In this document: positions 55,463 to 64,000 of the stretch, piece by piece
Layout: each line of letters opens with the position of its first letter
How positions within the stretch are numbered: the stretch's first letter is position 1
NCBI RefSeq assembly: GCF_900116535.1
Contig: NZ_FPAU01000008.1
Location: 62,001-126,000, forward strand
DNA: 64,000 nucleotides
Origin: Kosakonia arachidis
Lineage (GTDB): Bacteria; Pseudomonadota; Gammaproteobacteria; Enterobacterales; Enterobacteriaceae
Direction of reading: 5' to 3'
Program-made: the position numbers and the translations under genes
The notes under the pieces: generated by a model
What the model was told of the DNA's origin: nothing
What the model saw: the letters and a program-made list of their open reading frames with translations, nothing else
Database searches by the model: none

Positions 55463-56521
55463 TTAATCGGGAGTAAAGTGACGTAAATGTTGCACCGTCG
55501 CCAGCCAGGCTGCTATCCAACCGATCATCGAACAGACCAGCAACAGCAATAAGCACTCGTCGAAAGACAAGCCGCTTAGCTCGAACTGAGTGCCGAACAC
55601 TTTCGCCACATCGGTAACAGCCGAGGAGAGCCGTAACACCATAATCTCTGACAAGATCAGCGATAAGAACGCGCCAGAGAACCCAAGCAGCGCGCCGCCA
55701 TACAGGAACGGACGCAGGATAAAACCGTCCGTTGCGCCGATCAGTTTCTGCACGTTGATAGAATCCCGGCGGGCAAAAATACTCAGCCGCACACTGTTGC
55801 CGATAACAAGGAAGACGGCCGCAACCATCAGTACGCCGATCATCGCCGACACGCGCCCGACCAGCCCGGTCAGCGACGCCAGACGCGCAAACCAGCTATC
55901 GTCCATACGCACTTCATCAATACCATGGATATGAGAGATGCGATCACGCAATGTCTTCAGCGAATCCGTGCTCTGAAAATCCAGTTTAGGAACCACTACC
56001 GCCACAGCGGGCAGCGGGTTCTCTTCCAGCATATCCAGCGCGCCGCCAAACCCGGACCAGTTGCGGAACTCGCCGAGCGCATCCTCGCGGGAAAGGTAGT
56101 TCACCTTCTCCACGCCCTGCTCGGACTGGAGCTGGCCCACCACCTGCTGCGCGGCGTTATCATCCAGCGTTTTGTCGAAATAGACGGTGATCTGCGGCGA
56201 CGGATAGTACTGCGCCGCCGCCTGGTTGACGTTTTTGTAGACCATATAGCAAACACTCGGCAGCGTCAGAGAGATGGCAATGACCATCACCGTCAGGAAC
56301 GTTGCCAGCGGTTTGCTTTTCAGATCCTGCAACGCGCCGTGCCAGGCGTAGCGAACCTGCTCGTTAAAGACATTGGTTTTACGTGATGGCGGTTTATTTG
56401 CCGCTTTACCACGGCGTGGGGCATTGCGATTACCCTCGCCTGCGCCTGCGGCGGATTTACGAAAACGGTCAAGCCGGCTGCCAAACTGCCGGATATGATT
56501 TAATGCGTCGCGCTTATTCAC
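55463..56521 (-). CDS. ftsX: Cell division protein FtsX
   Basis: An inner-membrane protein of 352 residues, the E. coli length, with four transmembrane segments, one near 75-95 and three in the C-terminal half. With FtsE it forms an ABC-type complex that activates amidases through EnvC at the septum. It starts with GTG at 56521 ([13 protein letters not shown]), overlapping ftsE by eight bases; the longer frame to 56548 lies in ftsE. Confidence 0.95.
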   Translation of the reverse strand: MNKRDALNHIRQFGSRLDRFRKSAAGAGEGNRNAPRRGKAANKPPSRKTNVFNEQVRYAWHGALQDLKSKPLATFLTVMVIAISLTLPSVCYMVYKNVNQAAAQYYPSPQITVYFDKTLDDNAAQQVVGQLQSEQGVEKVNYLSREDALGEFRNWSGFGGALDMLEENPLPAVAVVVPKLDFQSTDSLKTLRDRISHIHGIDEVRMDDSWFARLASLTGLVGRVSAMIGVLMVAAVFLVIGNSVRLSIFARRDSINVQKLIGATDGFILRPFLYGGALLGFSGAFLSLILSEIMVLRLSSAVTDVAKVFGTQFELSGLSFDECLLLLLVCSMIGWIAAWLATVQHLRHFTPD

Positions 56522-57182
56522 CCACCGCGCCTCCATGCAAATGGCCATCGCTCAGAGTCAGCATACGGTACGAACGCCGGGAAATCAGCCCCAGATCGTG
56601 GGTCGCCATCAGTACCGTAACCCCAACGCGGTTAAACTCTTCAAACAGACGTAAAATCCCTTCAGACAATGCGTCGTCCAGGTTACCGGTCGGTTCATCT
56701 GCCAGCAGCACTGCCGGTTTATTCACTACCGCGCGGGCAATGCCGACGCGCTGCTGCTCACCGCCGGAAAGCTGAATCGGGAAGCTTTTCGCTTTATCAA
56801 GCAACCCGACCTTATCCAGCGCCGCCGACACACGACGACGAATGTCATCACCGCTCGCGCCGGCGATAATCAGCGGAATCGCCACGTTGTCATACACCGT
56901 GCGATCCATCAGCAAGTGATGATCCTGAAAAATCATGCCGATCTGACGACGTAAAAACGGGACTTCACGGTTCTTCAGACGGCTAATGTCGTGGCCGCTG
57001 AACAGAATTTTCCCGGTGCTTGGCCGCTCAATCCCGCAGATAAGCTTCAGCAGGGTGCTCTTCCCCGCGCCGGAGTGCCCGGTCAGAAAGGCCATCTCGC
57101 CTGGTTGCAGGTGGAATGTGACCCCCTGCAACGCTTGTCTCCCACCGAGATAGGCTTTGCTGACATGTTCAAAGCGAATCAT
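56514..57182 (-). CDS. ftsE: Cell division ATP-binding protein FtsE
   Basis: A cytoplasmic ABC ATPase of 222 residues, as in E. coli. Walker A is GHSGAGKST (35-43), the signature LSGGEQQRV and Walker B VLLADEP follow. It drives FtsX at the divisome. It begins two bases after the ftsY stop, so ftsYEX is an operon. Confidence 0.97.
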   Translation of the reverse strand: MIRFEHVSKAYLGGRQALQGVTFHLQPGEMAFLTGHSGAGKSTLLKLICGIERPSTGKILFSGHDISRLKNREVPFLRRQIGMIFQDHHLLMDRTVYDNVAIPLIIAGASGDDIRRRVSAALDKVGLLDKAKSFPIQLSGGEQQRVGIARAVVNKPAVLLADEPTGNLDDALSEGILRLFEEFNRVGVTVLMATHDLGLISRRSYRMLTLSDGHLHGGAVGE

Positions 57183-57184
57183 TG

Positions 57185-58567
57185 TTAATCCTCTCGGGCA
57201 AAAAGCGCCTCAATAAAATCGCCCGCGTTAAACGGACGCAGATCTTCGATACGTTCGCCGACACCAATGTAGCGGATCGGAATGCCGAACTGATCCGCCA
57301 CCGAGAAAATTACGCCGCCTTTGGCGGTGCCGTCGAGTTTGGTCAGCGTGATACCAGTAAGGCCAACCGCTTCGTGGAACAGTTTGGCCTGGCTTATCGC
57401 ATTTTGCCCGGTGCTGGCATCAATTGTCAGCATCACTTCATGGGGGGCGTCCTCGTCAAGCTTTTTCATGACGCGGACAATTTTCTTCAACTCTTCCATC
57501 AAATGAGATTTGTTCTGCAAACGTCCGGCAGTATCGGCAATCAGCACATCAATATTGCGCGCTTTCGCCGCCTGAATAGCATCAAAAATGACCGAAGCAG
57601 AATCCGCGCCGGTATGCTGAGCAATCACCGGAATATTGTTGCGCTGGCCCCAAACCTGCAACTGCTCAACCGCTGCAGCGCGGAAAGTATCTCCCGCCGC
57701 CAGCATCACCGATTTACCCTGCTGTTCAAACTGACGAGCCAGCTTACCGATGGTGGTGGTTTTACCCACACCGTTAACGCCAACCATCAAAATCACAAAC
57801 GGCGTTTTGCCCTCAATATTTAGCGGCTCATTAACCTTCGCGAGGATGTCGCTCATTTCCTCTTTCAGCAAACCATAAAGTGCTTCCGCATCGCGAAGCT
57901 GCTTACGGCTTGCGCCTTCCGTCAGGTTGGTGATGATTCTGCGCGTGGTCTCAACGCCAACATCCGCAATCAGCAACTGCTCTTCCAGTTCTTCAAACAG
58001 ATCATCATCGATTTTTTTACCGCGGAACAGACTGATAAATCCGGAACCCAGATTTTCTTTTGTTTTCAGCAAACTGCGTTTCAGACGCGCGAAGAACCCC
58101 TCTTTTGTCGGTTTCTCCTGCTCCTGCGTCGCCTCTTCTGGCGGCACAACCATCACCGCGTCTTCCGCAGCTTCAGCGGCCAGCGCCTGCGCGTCCAGTT
58201 CTTCATCGCTCAGAGGTTCATCTTCCTCTGCGGCTTCTTCAACCAGCGGTTCTGCTTCTGTCTGCCACTCTTGTGCGCCGATCTCGTGCTCTGCAACCTC
58301 TTCCGGCAGCGGTAGTTCTTTGTGTTCAACCTGAAGCACCTCTGCTTCGACGACGGGCTCCGGCTGCGTCTCTTCATATGCCAGCTGTTCGCTGACCTCA
58401 ACGACCTCTTCGGCAAATTTTTCGCTGTCGGCGGCAGGTTTACTCGCCGGCGTCTCTTCCACCGGCTGCTCACTTACCTGCTGTGATTCGGTTTGCGCCT
58501 CTTCGGCCTGTTCTTTCTGCCCAAAGCCGAGCCAGGAAAAAAAGCCATGTTTCTTCTCATTTGCCAT
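57185..58567 (-). CDS. ftsY: Signal recognition particle receptor FtsY
   Basis: An SRP receptor of 460 residues, shorter than E. coli FtsY (497). The N-terminal acidic A domain (about 20-150, rich in Glu) is shorter, while the NG domain is full length: GVNGVGKT (263-270), DTAGRLQ and TKLDG. It docks SRP-ribosome complexes at SecYEG by a GTP-dependent heterodimer with Ffh. It is first in ftsYEX. Confidence 0.96.
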   Translation of the reverse strand: MANEKKHGFFSWLGFGQKEQAEEAQTESQQVSEQPVEETPASKPAADSEKFAEEVVEVSEQLAYEETQPEPVVEAEVLQVEHKELPLPEEVAEHEIGAQEWQTEAEPLVEEAAEEDEPLSDEELDAQALAAEAAEDAVMVVPPEEATQEQEKPTKEGFFARLKRSLLKTKENLGSGFISLFRGKKIDDDLFEELEEQLLIADVGVETTRRIITNLTEGASRKQLRDAEALYGLLKEEMSDILAKVNEPLNIEGKTPFVILMVGVNGVGKTTTIGKLARQFEQQGKSVMLAAGDTFRAAAVEQLQVWGQRNNIPVIAQHTGADSASVIFDAIQAAKARNIDVLIADTAGRLQNKSHLMEELKKIVRVMKKLDEDAPHEVMLTIDASTGQNAISQAKLFHEAVGLTGITLTKLDGTAKGGVIFSVADQFGIPIRYIGVGERIEDLRPFNAGDFIEALFARED

Positions 58568-58756
58568 TGGCGACTACACTCCCGCTGTTGATTCATGGCG
58601 CAGCCCGTCTTACATGACAGGGACTGAAAACATTTGTTAATTAGTCAGATAGTCTAACACTTTCCTCAACTCGCATCACGGCCTGCGGATTAGGGTTTAA
58701 CGTCCTTCGTCAGGCCGCTAGAATAGCAGGCCGAAATGATGAGCAAAGCGAAAACC

Positions 58757-59362
58757 ATGAAGAAACCTAACCGTGCCGCCAGCGGCCAGATACGCATTAT
58801 TGGTGGGCAGTGGCGGGGCCGTAAATTACCGGTCCCGGATAGCCCTGGCCTGCGTCCGACCACCGATCGCGTGCGGGAAACCTTATTCAACTGGCTGGCA
58901 CCCTCGCTGGTTGATGCGCACTGTCTTGATTGCTTTGCCGGAAGTGGCGCATTAGGGCTGGAAGCGCTCTCGCGCTACGCCGCCAGTGCTATTCTGGTGG
59001 AAATGGAGCGTAGCGTCGCACAGCAATTGCAACAAAATCTGGCAATGCTGAAAGCCGTCAACGCCAAAGTGGTGAATACCAATACGCTGGCCTATTTAGC
59101 AGGCCAGGGCACACCGCACACCATTGCCTTTATCGACCCGCCGTTTCGTAAGGGGATGCTGGACGAGACCGTGCAACTGCTGGAAAACAACGGTTGGCTC
59201 GCCGATGACGCATTAATTTATATCGAAAGTGAAGTTGAAAATGGCTTACCGCCGGTGCCGACGCACTGGCATCTGCACCGGGAGAAAGTCGCGGGCCAGG
59301 TGGCGTATCGTTTATATCACCGCGAAGCACCACAAGGAGAAAAACATGCCACTGCTGATTAA
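58757..59362 (+). CDS. rsmD: 16S rRNA m2G966 methyltransferase
   Basis: A SAM-dependent enzyme of 201 residues (E. coli 198) that methylates N2 of G966 in 16S rRNA. It has the SAM motif DCFAGSGALGLEALSR and the catalytic DPPF motif typical of N-methyltransferases. I start at 58757 (MKKPNRAAS) by alignment; ATG codons at 58736 and 58739 in frame are alternatives with AGG upstream. It is divergent from ftsY. Confidence 0.93.
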   Translation: MKKPNRAASGQIRIIGGQWRGRKLPVPDSPGLRPTTDRVRETLFNWLAPSLVDAHCLDCFAGSGALGLEALSRYAASAILVEMERSVAQQLQQNLAMLKAVNAKVVNTNTLAYLAGQGTPHTIAFIDPPFRKGMLDETVQLLENNGWLADDALIYIESEVENGLPPVPTHWHLHREKVAGQVAYRLYHREAPQGEKHATAD

Positions 59363-59621
59363 TCTGGGACGCTTACTGATGCTTTGCATCTGGGCCTTTC
59401 TGCTCTGGAATCTGATCAAGCCGTTCCCGCGTCCGTTGAACATTTTCGTCAACGTCGCCCTGGTCTTTACCGTATTCATGCATGCCTTACAGGCGACAAT
59501 GCTGAAAACCGCGCTGCCGAAAGAGGGCCCGCAAATGAGCAAAGCTGAACAGATCCGCATTTTCCTGTTCGGCGTGTTTGAGCTGCTGATTTGGCAGAAA
59601 AAACTAAAAGCGAAGAAGTAA
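59346..59621 (+). CDS. yhhL: DUF1145 membrane protein YhhL
   Basis: A 91-residue protein (E. coli 89) with two hydrophobic segments (about 8-24 and 32-50) and a basic C-terminus (WQKKLKAKK). Its function is unknown. It overlaps rsmD by 17 bases, and AAGGAG precedes its ATG inside rsmD, so the two are co-translated. Confidence 0.9.
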   Translation: MPLLINLGRLLMLCIWAFLLWNLIKPFPRPLNIFVNVALVFTVFMHALQATMLKTALPKEGPQMSKAEQIRIFLFGVFELLIWQKKLKAKK

Positions 59622-59628
59622 TATTATC

Positions 59629-59656
59629 GCCCGGAAGTATCGCGCTTACCGGGCTT
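59629..59656. repeat. REP element overlapping the yhhM stop
   Basis: GCCCGGAAGTATCGCG and CTTACCGGGC form a REP palindrome. It starts seven bases after the yhhL stop and covers the last codons and TAA of yhhM on the other strand. Confidence 0.75.
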
Positions 59657-60005
59657 GTTCAAAACCGACAAAACGCGAGCCTTTATAGCTCAGCACGCCT
59701 TTATCGCCGACTGTCAGCGCATGATAGTGCTGCTCATCAACACGGAAAACTATCTCCAGCCCGCCACCTTGCGGTTTGAAACGCGCCTCATAACGCATGG
59801 CGCTTCCCGCCGGGATCACCTGTTGCTGGCGCGACCGGCGATCGTTGAGGGGTTTTTCCCGCTTACCACTCACTACCACGTTTTTTTGCTGTAACGGTGT
59901 CGCATCATTTGCCACCTTTTCCCGCCGCTGTTGAACATAGCGAAAAGAAGCGAAAACGACGATCAACACAATGACAAGAATGAAAAAAAGCGGTGGTTTA
60001 CTCAT
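59646..60005 (-). CDS. yhhM: DUF2500 membrane protein YhhM
   Basis: A 119-residue protein, the E. coli length, with one N-terminal hydrophobic segment (6-23) and a soluble remainder (about 35-119). Its function is unknown. Its last codons and stop lie within a REP element. Confidence 0.9.
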   Translation of the reverse strand: MSKPPLFFILVIVLIVVFASFRYVQQRREKVANDATPLQQKNVVVSGKREKPLNDRRSRQQQVIPAGSAMRYEARFKPQGGGLEIVFRVDEQHYHALTVGDKGVLSYKGSRFVGFEQAR

Positions 60006-60134
60006 GGCGGCAACCTGTCAGAAAAAGCGGAATTGAGCTTATCGCGGGTGAAATAGCATTGTCATCCTCCTTTTTCCGCCACTACACTGAACAGGAGAGA
60101 TTTACGCAAAAATAACAGATACAGGGACTTAATT

Positions 60135-60761
60135 ATGCTGTGGTCATTTATTGCTGTCTGTTTGTCTGGCTGGCTCTATGTCGATGCATCTTATCGCGGC
60201 CCAACCTGGCAACGCTGGGTTTTTAAACCCGTAACCCTACTGCTCCTGCTTTTGCTGGCCTGGCAAGCGCCGATGTTCGACGCAATCAGTTATCTGGTGC
60301 TGGCTGGCCTTTGCGCCTCACTGATTGGCGACGCGCTAACCTTGCTGCCACGGCAAAAAATGCTCTACGCTATCGGCGCTTTTTTCCTCGCCCATCTGCT
60401 TTACACCATCTACTTCGCCAGCCAGATGACGCTCTCCTTTTTCTGGCCGTTGCCGGTAGTGTTGCTGGTTATTGGCGCGTTGCTGTTGGCTGTGGTCTGG
60501 ACGCGCCTCGAAGAGCTGCGCATGGCCGTATGTGCCTTTATCGCCATGACGCTGGTGATGGTCTGGCTGGCAGGCGAAATGTGGTTCTTCCGCCCTACCA
60601 GCCCTGCGCTGTCGGCGTTTGTCGGTGCGGCGTTGCTGCTGCTCGGCAACATCGTCTGGCTGGGGAGCCACTACCGTAAACGCTTCCGTGCCGATAACGC
60701 CATCGCGTCGGCCTGCTACTTCGCCGGACATTTTCTGATCGTCCGTTCGCTGTATATTTAA
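60135..60761 (+). CDS. yhhN: TMEM86/YhhN-family membrane protein
   Basis: A 208-residue polytopic protein, the E. coli length, with about eight hydrophobic segments. Eukaryotic TMEM86B homologues are lysoplasmalogenases; no such substrate is established in enterobacteria, so the function here is open. It is followed after 8 bases by the zntA promoter. Confidence 0.9.
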   Translation: MLWSFIAVCLSGWLYVDASYRGPTWQRWVFKPVTLLLLLLLAWQAPMFDAISYLVLAGLCASLIGDALTLLPRQKMLYAIGAFFLAHLLYTIYFASQMTLSFFWPLPVVLLVIGALLLAVVWTRLEELRMAVCAFIAMTLVMVWLAGEMWFFRPTSPALSAFVGAALLLLGNIVWLGSHYRKRFRADNAIASACYFAGHFLIVRSLYI

Positions 60762-60766
60762 AAGGC

Positions 60767-60798
60767 TTGACTCTGGAGTCGACTCCAGAGTGTATCCT
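60767..60798 (+). promoter_or_regulatory. ZntR-controlled promoter of zntA
   Basis: TTGACT (60767-60772) and TATCCT (60793-60798) are held 20 bases apart, the long spacer of MerR-family promoters. The perfect palindrome ACTCTGGAGTC/GACTCCAGAGT (60770-60791) fills the spacer and is the known ZntR operator. Zn, Cd or Pb bound to ZntR would unwind it and activate zntA. Confidence 0.92.
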
Positions 60799-60836
60799 CC
60801 GGTTAATGAGAAAATTATCATTCCCTGGAGGATGCT

Positions 60837-63056
60837 ATGCCGACCCCCACTTCGCCCGCCGACACGAAAAAAGTCCCTCAGTTTGCGGCAATAAAACTGC
60901 GCCCGTTGCCGGAGAAACCGCAATCCTGCTGCGCTGATGGTGTCTGTGAAAGCAATGCACAACCGGCACTGAACGCGGAAGGTGAACGCTATATCTGGCT
61001 GGTTTCTGGTATGGACTGCGCCGCTTGCGCCCGCAAAGTGGAAAATGCCGTCCGCCAGGTCGAAGGCATTGGCCAGGTTCAGGTGACCTTTGCGACTGAA
61101 AAACTGATCGTGGTGGCCAGTGGCGATGTACGCGAACGCGTTGAACAAGCCGTTCAGCAGGCTGGCTACCAGCTACGCAGCGAGAACAGCACGCCCGAGC
61201 CCGCAACTTCGCGGCTGCGGGAAAACCTGCCACTGATCGTTCTGATGGTCATGATGGCGCTCAGTTGGTCGCTGGAACAGTTCAACCATCCCTTTGGCCA
61301 GGCTGCTTTTGTCGCCACCACGCTGGTCGGCCTGTGGCCGATTGCCCGCCAGGCGATACGCTTGATCAAAAGCGGTAGCTGGTTTGCTATCGAAACGCTG
61401 ATGAGCGTGGCAGCGATTGGCGCCCTGTTTATTGGTGCAACGGCGGAGGCAGCGATGGTATTGCTGCTGTTTCTTATTGGCGAACGCCTTGAAGGCTGGG
61501 CCGCCAGCCGCGCACGTCGTGGCGTCAGCGCGCTGATGGCGCTGAAACCGGATACCGCCATCCGGCTGCGTAACGGTGAGCGCCAAACGGTCGCCGCCAG
61601 CGAGCTACAGCCCGGCGATACCATTGAAGTCCCGGCAGGCGGGCGTTTACCCGCCGATGGCAAACTGGTGTCAGCATTTGCCAGTTTTGATGAAAGTGCC
61701 TTGACCGGCGAATCGGTGCCGGTGGAATGCGCCCACGGCGAATCAGTACCGGCTGGTGCCACCAGCGTCGATCGGCTGGTGACGCTGGAAGTGGTATCGA
61801 AGCCCGGCGAAAACGCCATCGACCGTATTCTCAAGCTGATTGAAGAGGCGGAAGAGCGTCGCGCACCAATTGAGCGCTTTATTGATCGCTTTAGCCGCAT
61901 CTATACACCGGCGATTATGGTAGTCGCGCTGCTGGTTGCGGTCGTGCCTCCGCTATTGTTTGCTGCACCGTGGTTACCGTGGATCTACAAAGGGCTGGCG
62001 TTGCTGTTGATTGGTTGTCCGTGCGCACTGGTGATCTCTACGCCAGCCGCAATTACTTCAGGGCTGGCAGTAGCCGCACGGCGGGGCGCGTTAATCAAAG
62101 GTGGCGCGGCGCTGGAGCAACTTGGCCGCATCCGCCACGTGGCATTTGATAAAACCGGCACGCTGACCATTGGCAAACCTCAGGTTGTCGCGGTAACGCC
62201 GCTGGCGGGGATCAGCGAAGCGGAACTGCTGGCGCTCAGTGCCGCCGTTGAACAGGGTTCTACGCACCCGCTGGCGCAGGCTGTTGTACAGGAAGCGCAG
62301 CGCCGCCAGTTGCCAATTCCGACGGCACAAGCGCAGAGAACGCTGGCCGGGAAAGGGATTGAAGCACAGATTGACGGGCAATATATTCGCATAAGCGCAC
62401 CGGATAAACTGCCGCAAGGGATGTCAGGTGGCGTGCTGTTAACACACATTCATCAGCAAGAGAGCCTCGGCCAGACCGTCATTGTAGTTGAGCGCGGTGG
62501 CGAAACGATTGGCACACTGGCGCTGCAGGATACGCTGCGCGATGACGCCAAAGAAGCGATTGCCGCGCTGCATGAACTGGGCGTTCAGGGCGTGATCCTG
62601 ACCGGAGATAACCCGCGCGCGGCGGCGGCGATCGCCGGAGAGTTGGGGCTGGATTTCCGCGCCGGACTGTTGCCGGAAGATAAAGTGCTGGCGGTACAGG
62701 CACTCAACCAGCGCTTACCGCTGGCGATGGTTGGCGATGGCATCAACGATGCGCCCGCCATGAAAGCCGCAACTATCGGAATTGCGATGGGCAGCGGCAC
62801 AGATGTCGCGCTGGAAACGGCGGACGCGGCATTAACGCATAACCGCCTGATCGGCATTGGGCAGATGATCCGCCTGGCACGGGCAACACACAGCAATATT
62901 CGTCAAAATATCGCTGTGGCACTGGGTTTGAAAGCCATCTTTCTGCTGACGACGCTGCTGGGAATGACCGGGCTGTGGCTGGCGGTGCTGGCGGACACCG
63001 GCGCAACGGTGCTGGTAACAGCCAATGCGTTGCGCCTGTTACGCAGCAAAGATTAG
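60837..63056 (+). CDS. zntA: Zn(II)/Cd(II)/Pb(II) P-type ATPase
   Basis: A P1B-type efflux ATPase of 739 residues (E. coli 732). An N-terminal metal-binding domain has GMDCAAC (Cys61, Cys64), with an extra cluster of Cys31, Cys32 and Cys37. The membrane part carries the metal-site CPC in GCPCALV, and the cytoplasmic domains have TGES, DKTGT (phosphorylated Asp) and GDGINDAP. It pumps Zn, Cd and Pb from the cytoplasm. Its stop overlaps that of tusA by four bases on the opposite strand. Confidence 0.97.
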   Translation: MPTPTSPADTKKVPQFAAIKLRPLPEKPQSCCADGVCESNAQPALNAEGERYIWLVSGMDCAACARKVENAVRQVEGIGQVQVTFATEKLIVVASGDVRERVEQAVQQAGYQLRSENSTPEPATSRLRENLPLIVLMVMMALSWSLEQFNHPFGQAAFVATTLVGLWPIARQAIRLIKSGSWFAIETLMSVAAIGALFIGATAEAAMVLLLFLIGERLEGWAASRARRGVSALMALKPDTAIRLRNGERQTVAASELQPGDTIEVPAGGRLPADGKLVSAFASFDESALTGESVPVECAHGESVPAGATSVDRLVTLEVVSKPGENAIDRILKLIEEAEERRAPIERFIDRFSRIYTPAIMVVALLVAVVPPLLFAAPWLPWIYKGLALLLIGCPCALVISTPAAITSGLAVAARRGALIKGGAALEQLGRIRHVAFDKTGTLTIGKPQVVAVTPLAGISEAELLALSAAVEQGSTHPLAQAVVQEAQRRQLPIPTAQAQRTLAGKGIEAQIDGQYIRISAPDKLPQGMSGGVLLTHIHQQESLGQTVIVVERGGETIGTLALQDTLRDDAKEAIAALHELGVQGVILTGDNPRAAAAIAGELGLDFRAGLLPEDKVLAVQALNQRLPLAMVGDGINDAPAMKAATIGIAMGSGTDVALETADAALTHNRLIGIGQMIRLARATHSNIRQNIAVALGLKAIFLLTTLLGMTGLWLAVLADTGATVLVTANALRLLRSKD

Positions 63057-63298
63057 TGGCTTTTACGCACCACGTACCGATACGGCAGTGATTCGGTTTG
63101 CCCGGCAACCAGCTCGTGTTCCATAAAACGACAAAAGCCGGGAATATCGCGGGTGGTTGCCGGATCATCAGCGATAATCAACAATGTTTCACCAACCCGC
63201 ATATTGCGCACGGTTTTGCGCACCATCATTACCGGCTCCGGGCAACGCAAACCCTGCGCATCCAGTGTATGGTCAGCAGTGGAAAAGAAATCGGTCAT
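63053..63298 (-). CDS. tusA: Sulfur carrier protein TusA
   Basis: An 81-residue sulfur carrier, the E. coli length. Cys19 in LRCPEPVM takes persulfide sulfur from IscS and passes it to TusBCD for the 2-thiouridine of tRNA. I start at 63298 ([12 protein letters not shown]); an ATG two codons upstream (63304) is also possible. It converges with zntA with a four-base overlap. Confidence 0.95.
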   Translation of the reverse strand: MTDFFSTADHTLDAQGLRCPEPVMMVRKTVRNMRVGETLLIIADDPATTRDIPGFCRFMEHELVAGQTESLPYRYVVRKSH

Positions 63299-63358
63299 TT
63301 TCATCTCGCAAGGGGAAAAACCGCATTAGTTTACGCTGCCTTTTTTGTGACGCAAGCG

Positions 63359-63374
63359 AGGTTAACGATTGCGT
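63359..63374. promoter_or_regulatory. PurR-box-like site upstream of yhhQ
   Basis: The 16 bases match the PurR consensus ACGCAAACGTTTGCGT at 12 positions, with the right half ATTGCGT intact. yhhQ was predicted as a PurR target in E. coli. The same bases contain the perfect palindrome TTAACG-ATTG-CGTTAA (63362-63377). Confidence 0.45.
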
Positions 63375-63486
63375 TAAAATTAACCATTGCATCCGGCATT
63401 AGTTGCAGTATCATGCGGCGGCTCTGCATGGCAGAGTACAAAAAAGTACTGGGTTCCCTCACCCCATTTACCAAAAAGGTCACAAT

Positions 63487-64000
63487 ATGACGCAATTTTC
63501 ATCCTCGCAGCGCATGAAAGCGCTGGTCTGGCTTTCGCTTTTTCATCTGCTGGTGATTATCTCCAGTAACTATCTGGTGCAACTGCCGGTCGCCATTTTG
63601 GGTTTCCAGACCACCTGGGGCGCATTCAGTTTCCCGTTTATTTTCCTTGCGACAGATTTAACCGTGCGCATTTTTGGCGCGCCTCTGGCAAGACGTATTA
63701 TTTTCGCCGTCATGGTGCCTGCGCTACTGGCCTCTTACGTGATCTCTTCGCTGTTCTATATGGGAAGCTGGCAAGGTTTTGGCGCGCTGGCGCATTTCAA
63801 CCTGTTCGTGGCCCGTATCGCCAGCGCCAGTTTTATGGCCTATGCGCTGGGGCAAATTCTCGACGTGCATGTATTTAACCGCCTGCGTCAGAATCGCCGC
63901 TGGTGGCTTGCACCTGCGGCTTCCACCGTATTCGGTAACGCCAGCGACACCGTCGCGTTCTTCTTTATTGCTTTCTGGCACAGTCCGGATGCGTTTATGG
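63487..64000 (+). CDS. yhhQ: Queuosine-precursor transporter YhhQ, 5' part
   Basis: The first 171 residues of a VUT/ECF-type membrane transporter; E. coli YhhQ has 221. The window cuts it off. It has the family start MTQFSSSQRMKALVWL, then hydrophobic segments, FIFLATDLTVRIFGAPLARRIIF and FNRLRQNRRWWLAP. YhhQ imports queuosine precursors preQ0/preQ1 in E. coli. The ATG is at 63487. Confidence 0.93.
   Translation, partial: MTQFSSSQRMKALVWLSLFHLLVIISSNYLVQLPVAILGFQTTWGAFSFPFIFLATDLTVRIFGAPLARRIIFAVMVPALLASYVISSLFYMGSWQGFGALAHFNLFVARIASASFMAYALGQILDVHVFNRLRQNRRWWLAPAASTVFGNASDTVAFFFIAFWHSPDAFM

Overview
This 64 kb window is core chromosome of an enteric bacterium (Enterobacteriaceae). Gene content, order and protein sequences follow the Escherichia coli K-12 feo-to-yhhQ segment almost gene for gene. 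REP elements, a shortened ERIC element, RyhB, and Fur, GntR, MalT and ZntR sites support the family placement. The genus is not fixed by what I can see. The livJ-rpoH junction carries two genes that K-12 lacks there, and the K-12 genes or IS remnants between yhhY and ggt are absent, so a relative such as Enterobacter, Kosakonia, Klebsiella or Citrobacter is more likely than E. coli. Comparisons with K-12 are from memory, not from a search.

Layout. 1-5.4 kb: ferrous iron uptake feoABC behind Fur and FNR-like sites, then bioH, gntX and nfuA (IscR-type site). 5.4-7.25 kb: gluconate permease gntT with GntR and CRP-like sites, flanked by REP elements. 7.25-15.0 kb: malPQ and their activator malT. 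15.0-18.7 kb: glpEGR and divergent glpD. 18.8-28.3 kb: glycogen operon glgBXCAP. 28.5-33.5 kb: asd, yhgN, and the low-affinity gluconate genes gntU-gntK with the repressor gntR. 33.6-39.5 kb: shortened ERIC, yhhW, yhhX, sRNA ryhB, yhhY, ggt, yhhA. 38.7-43.8 kb: glycerol-3-phosphate uptake ugpBAECQ with a Pho-box-like site. 44.0-51.1 kb: branched-chain amino acid uptake livKHMGF, panM and livJ. 51.3-54.2 kb: an aminotransferase gene (PuuE/GabT type) divergent from a MocR-family regulator, the main accessory block. 54.3-58.6 kb: rpoH and ftsYEX. 58.7-64 kb: rsmD, yhhL, yhhM, yhhN, zntA with its ZntR operator, tusA, and the 5' part of yhhQ, cut by the window end.

Functionally the window is mostly carbon storage and use (maltodextrin, glycogen, glycerol-3-phosphate, gluconate), metal and Fe-S homeostasis (feo, nfuA, ryhB, zntA) and amino-acid uptake. 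I found no prophage, integrase, insertion sequence, CRISPR array, rRNA or tRNA, and no gene cluster that looks like an undescribed defence or biosynthetic system. The best leads for something less described are the aminotransferase/MocR pair and an orphan hairpin-terminator unit between livF and ugpB that could be a small RNA.
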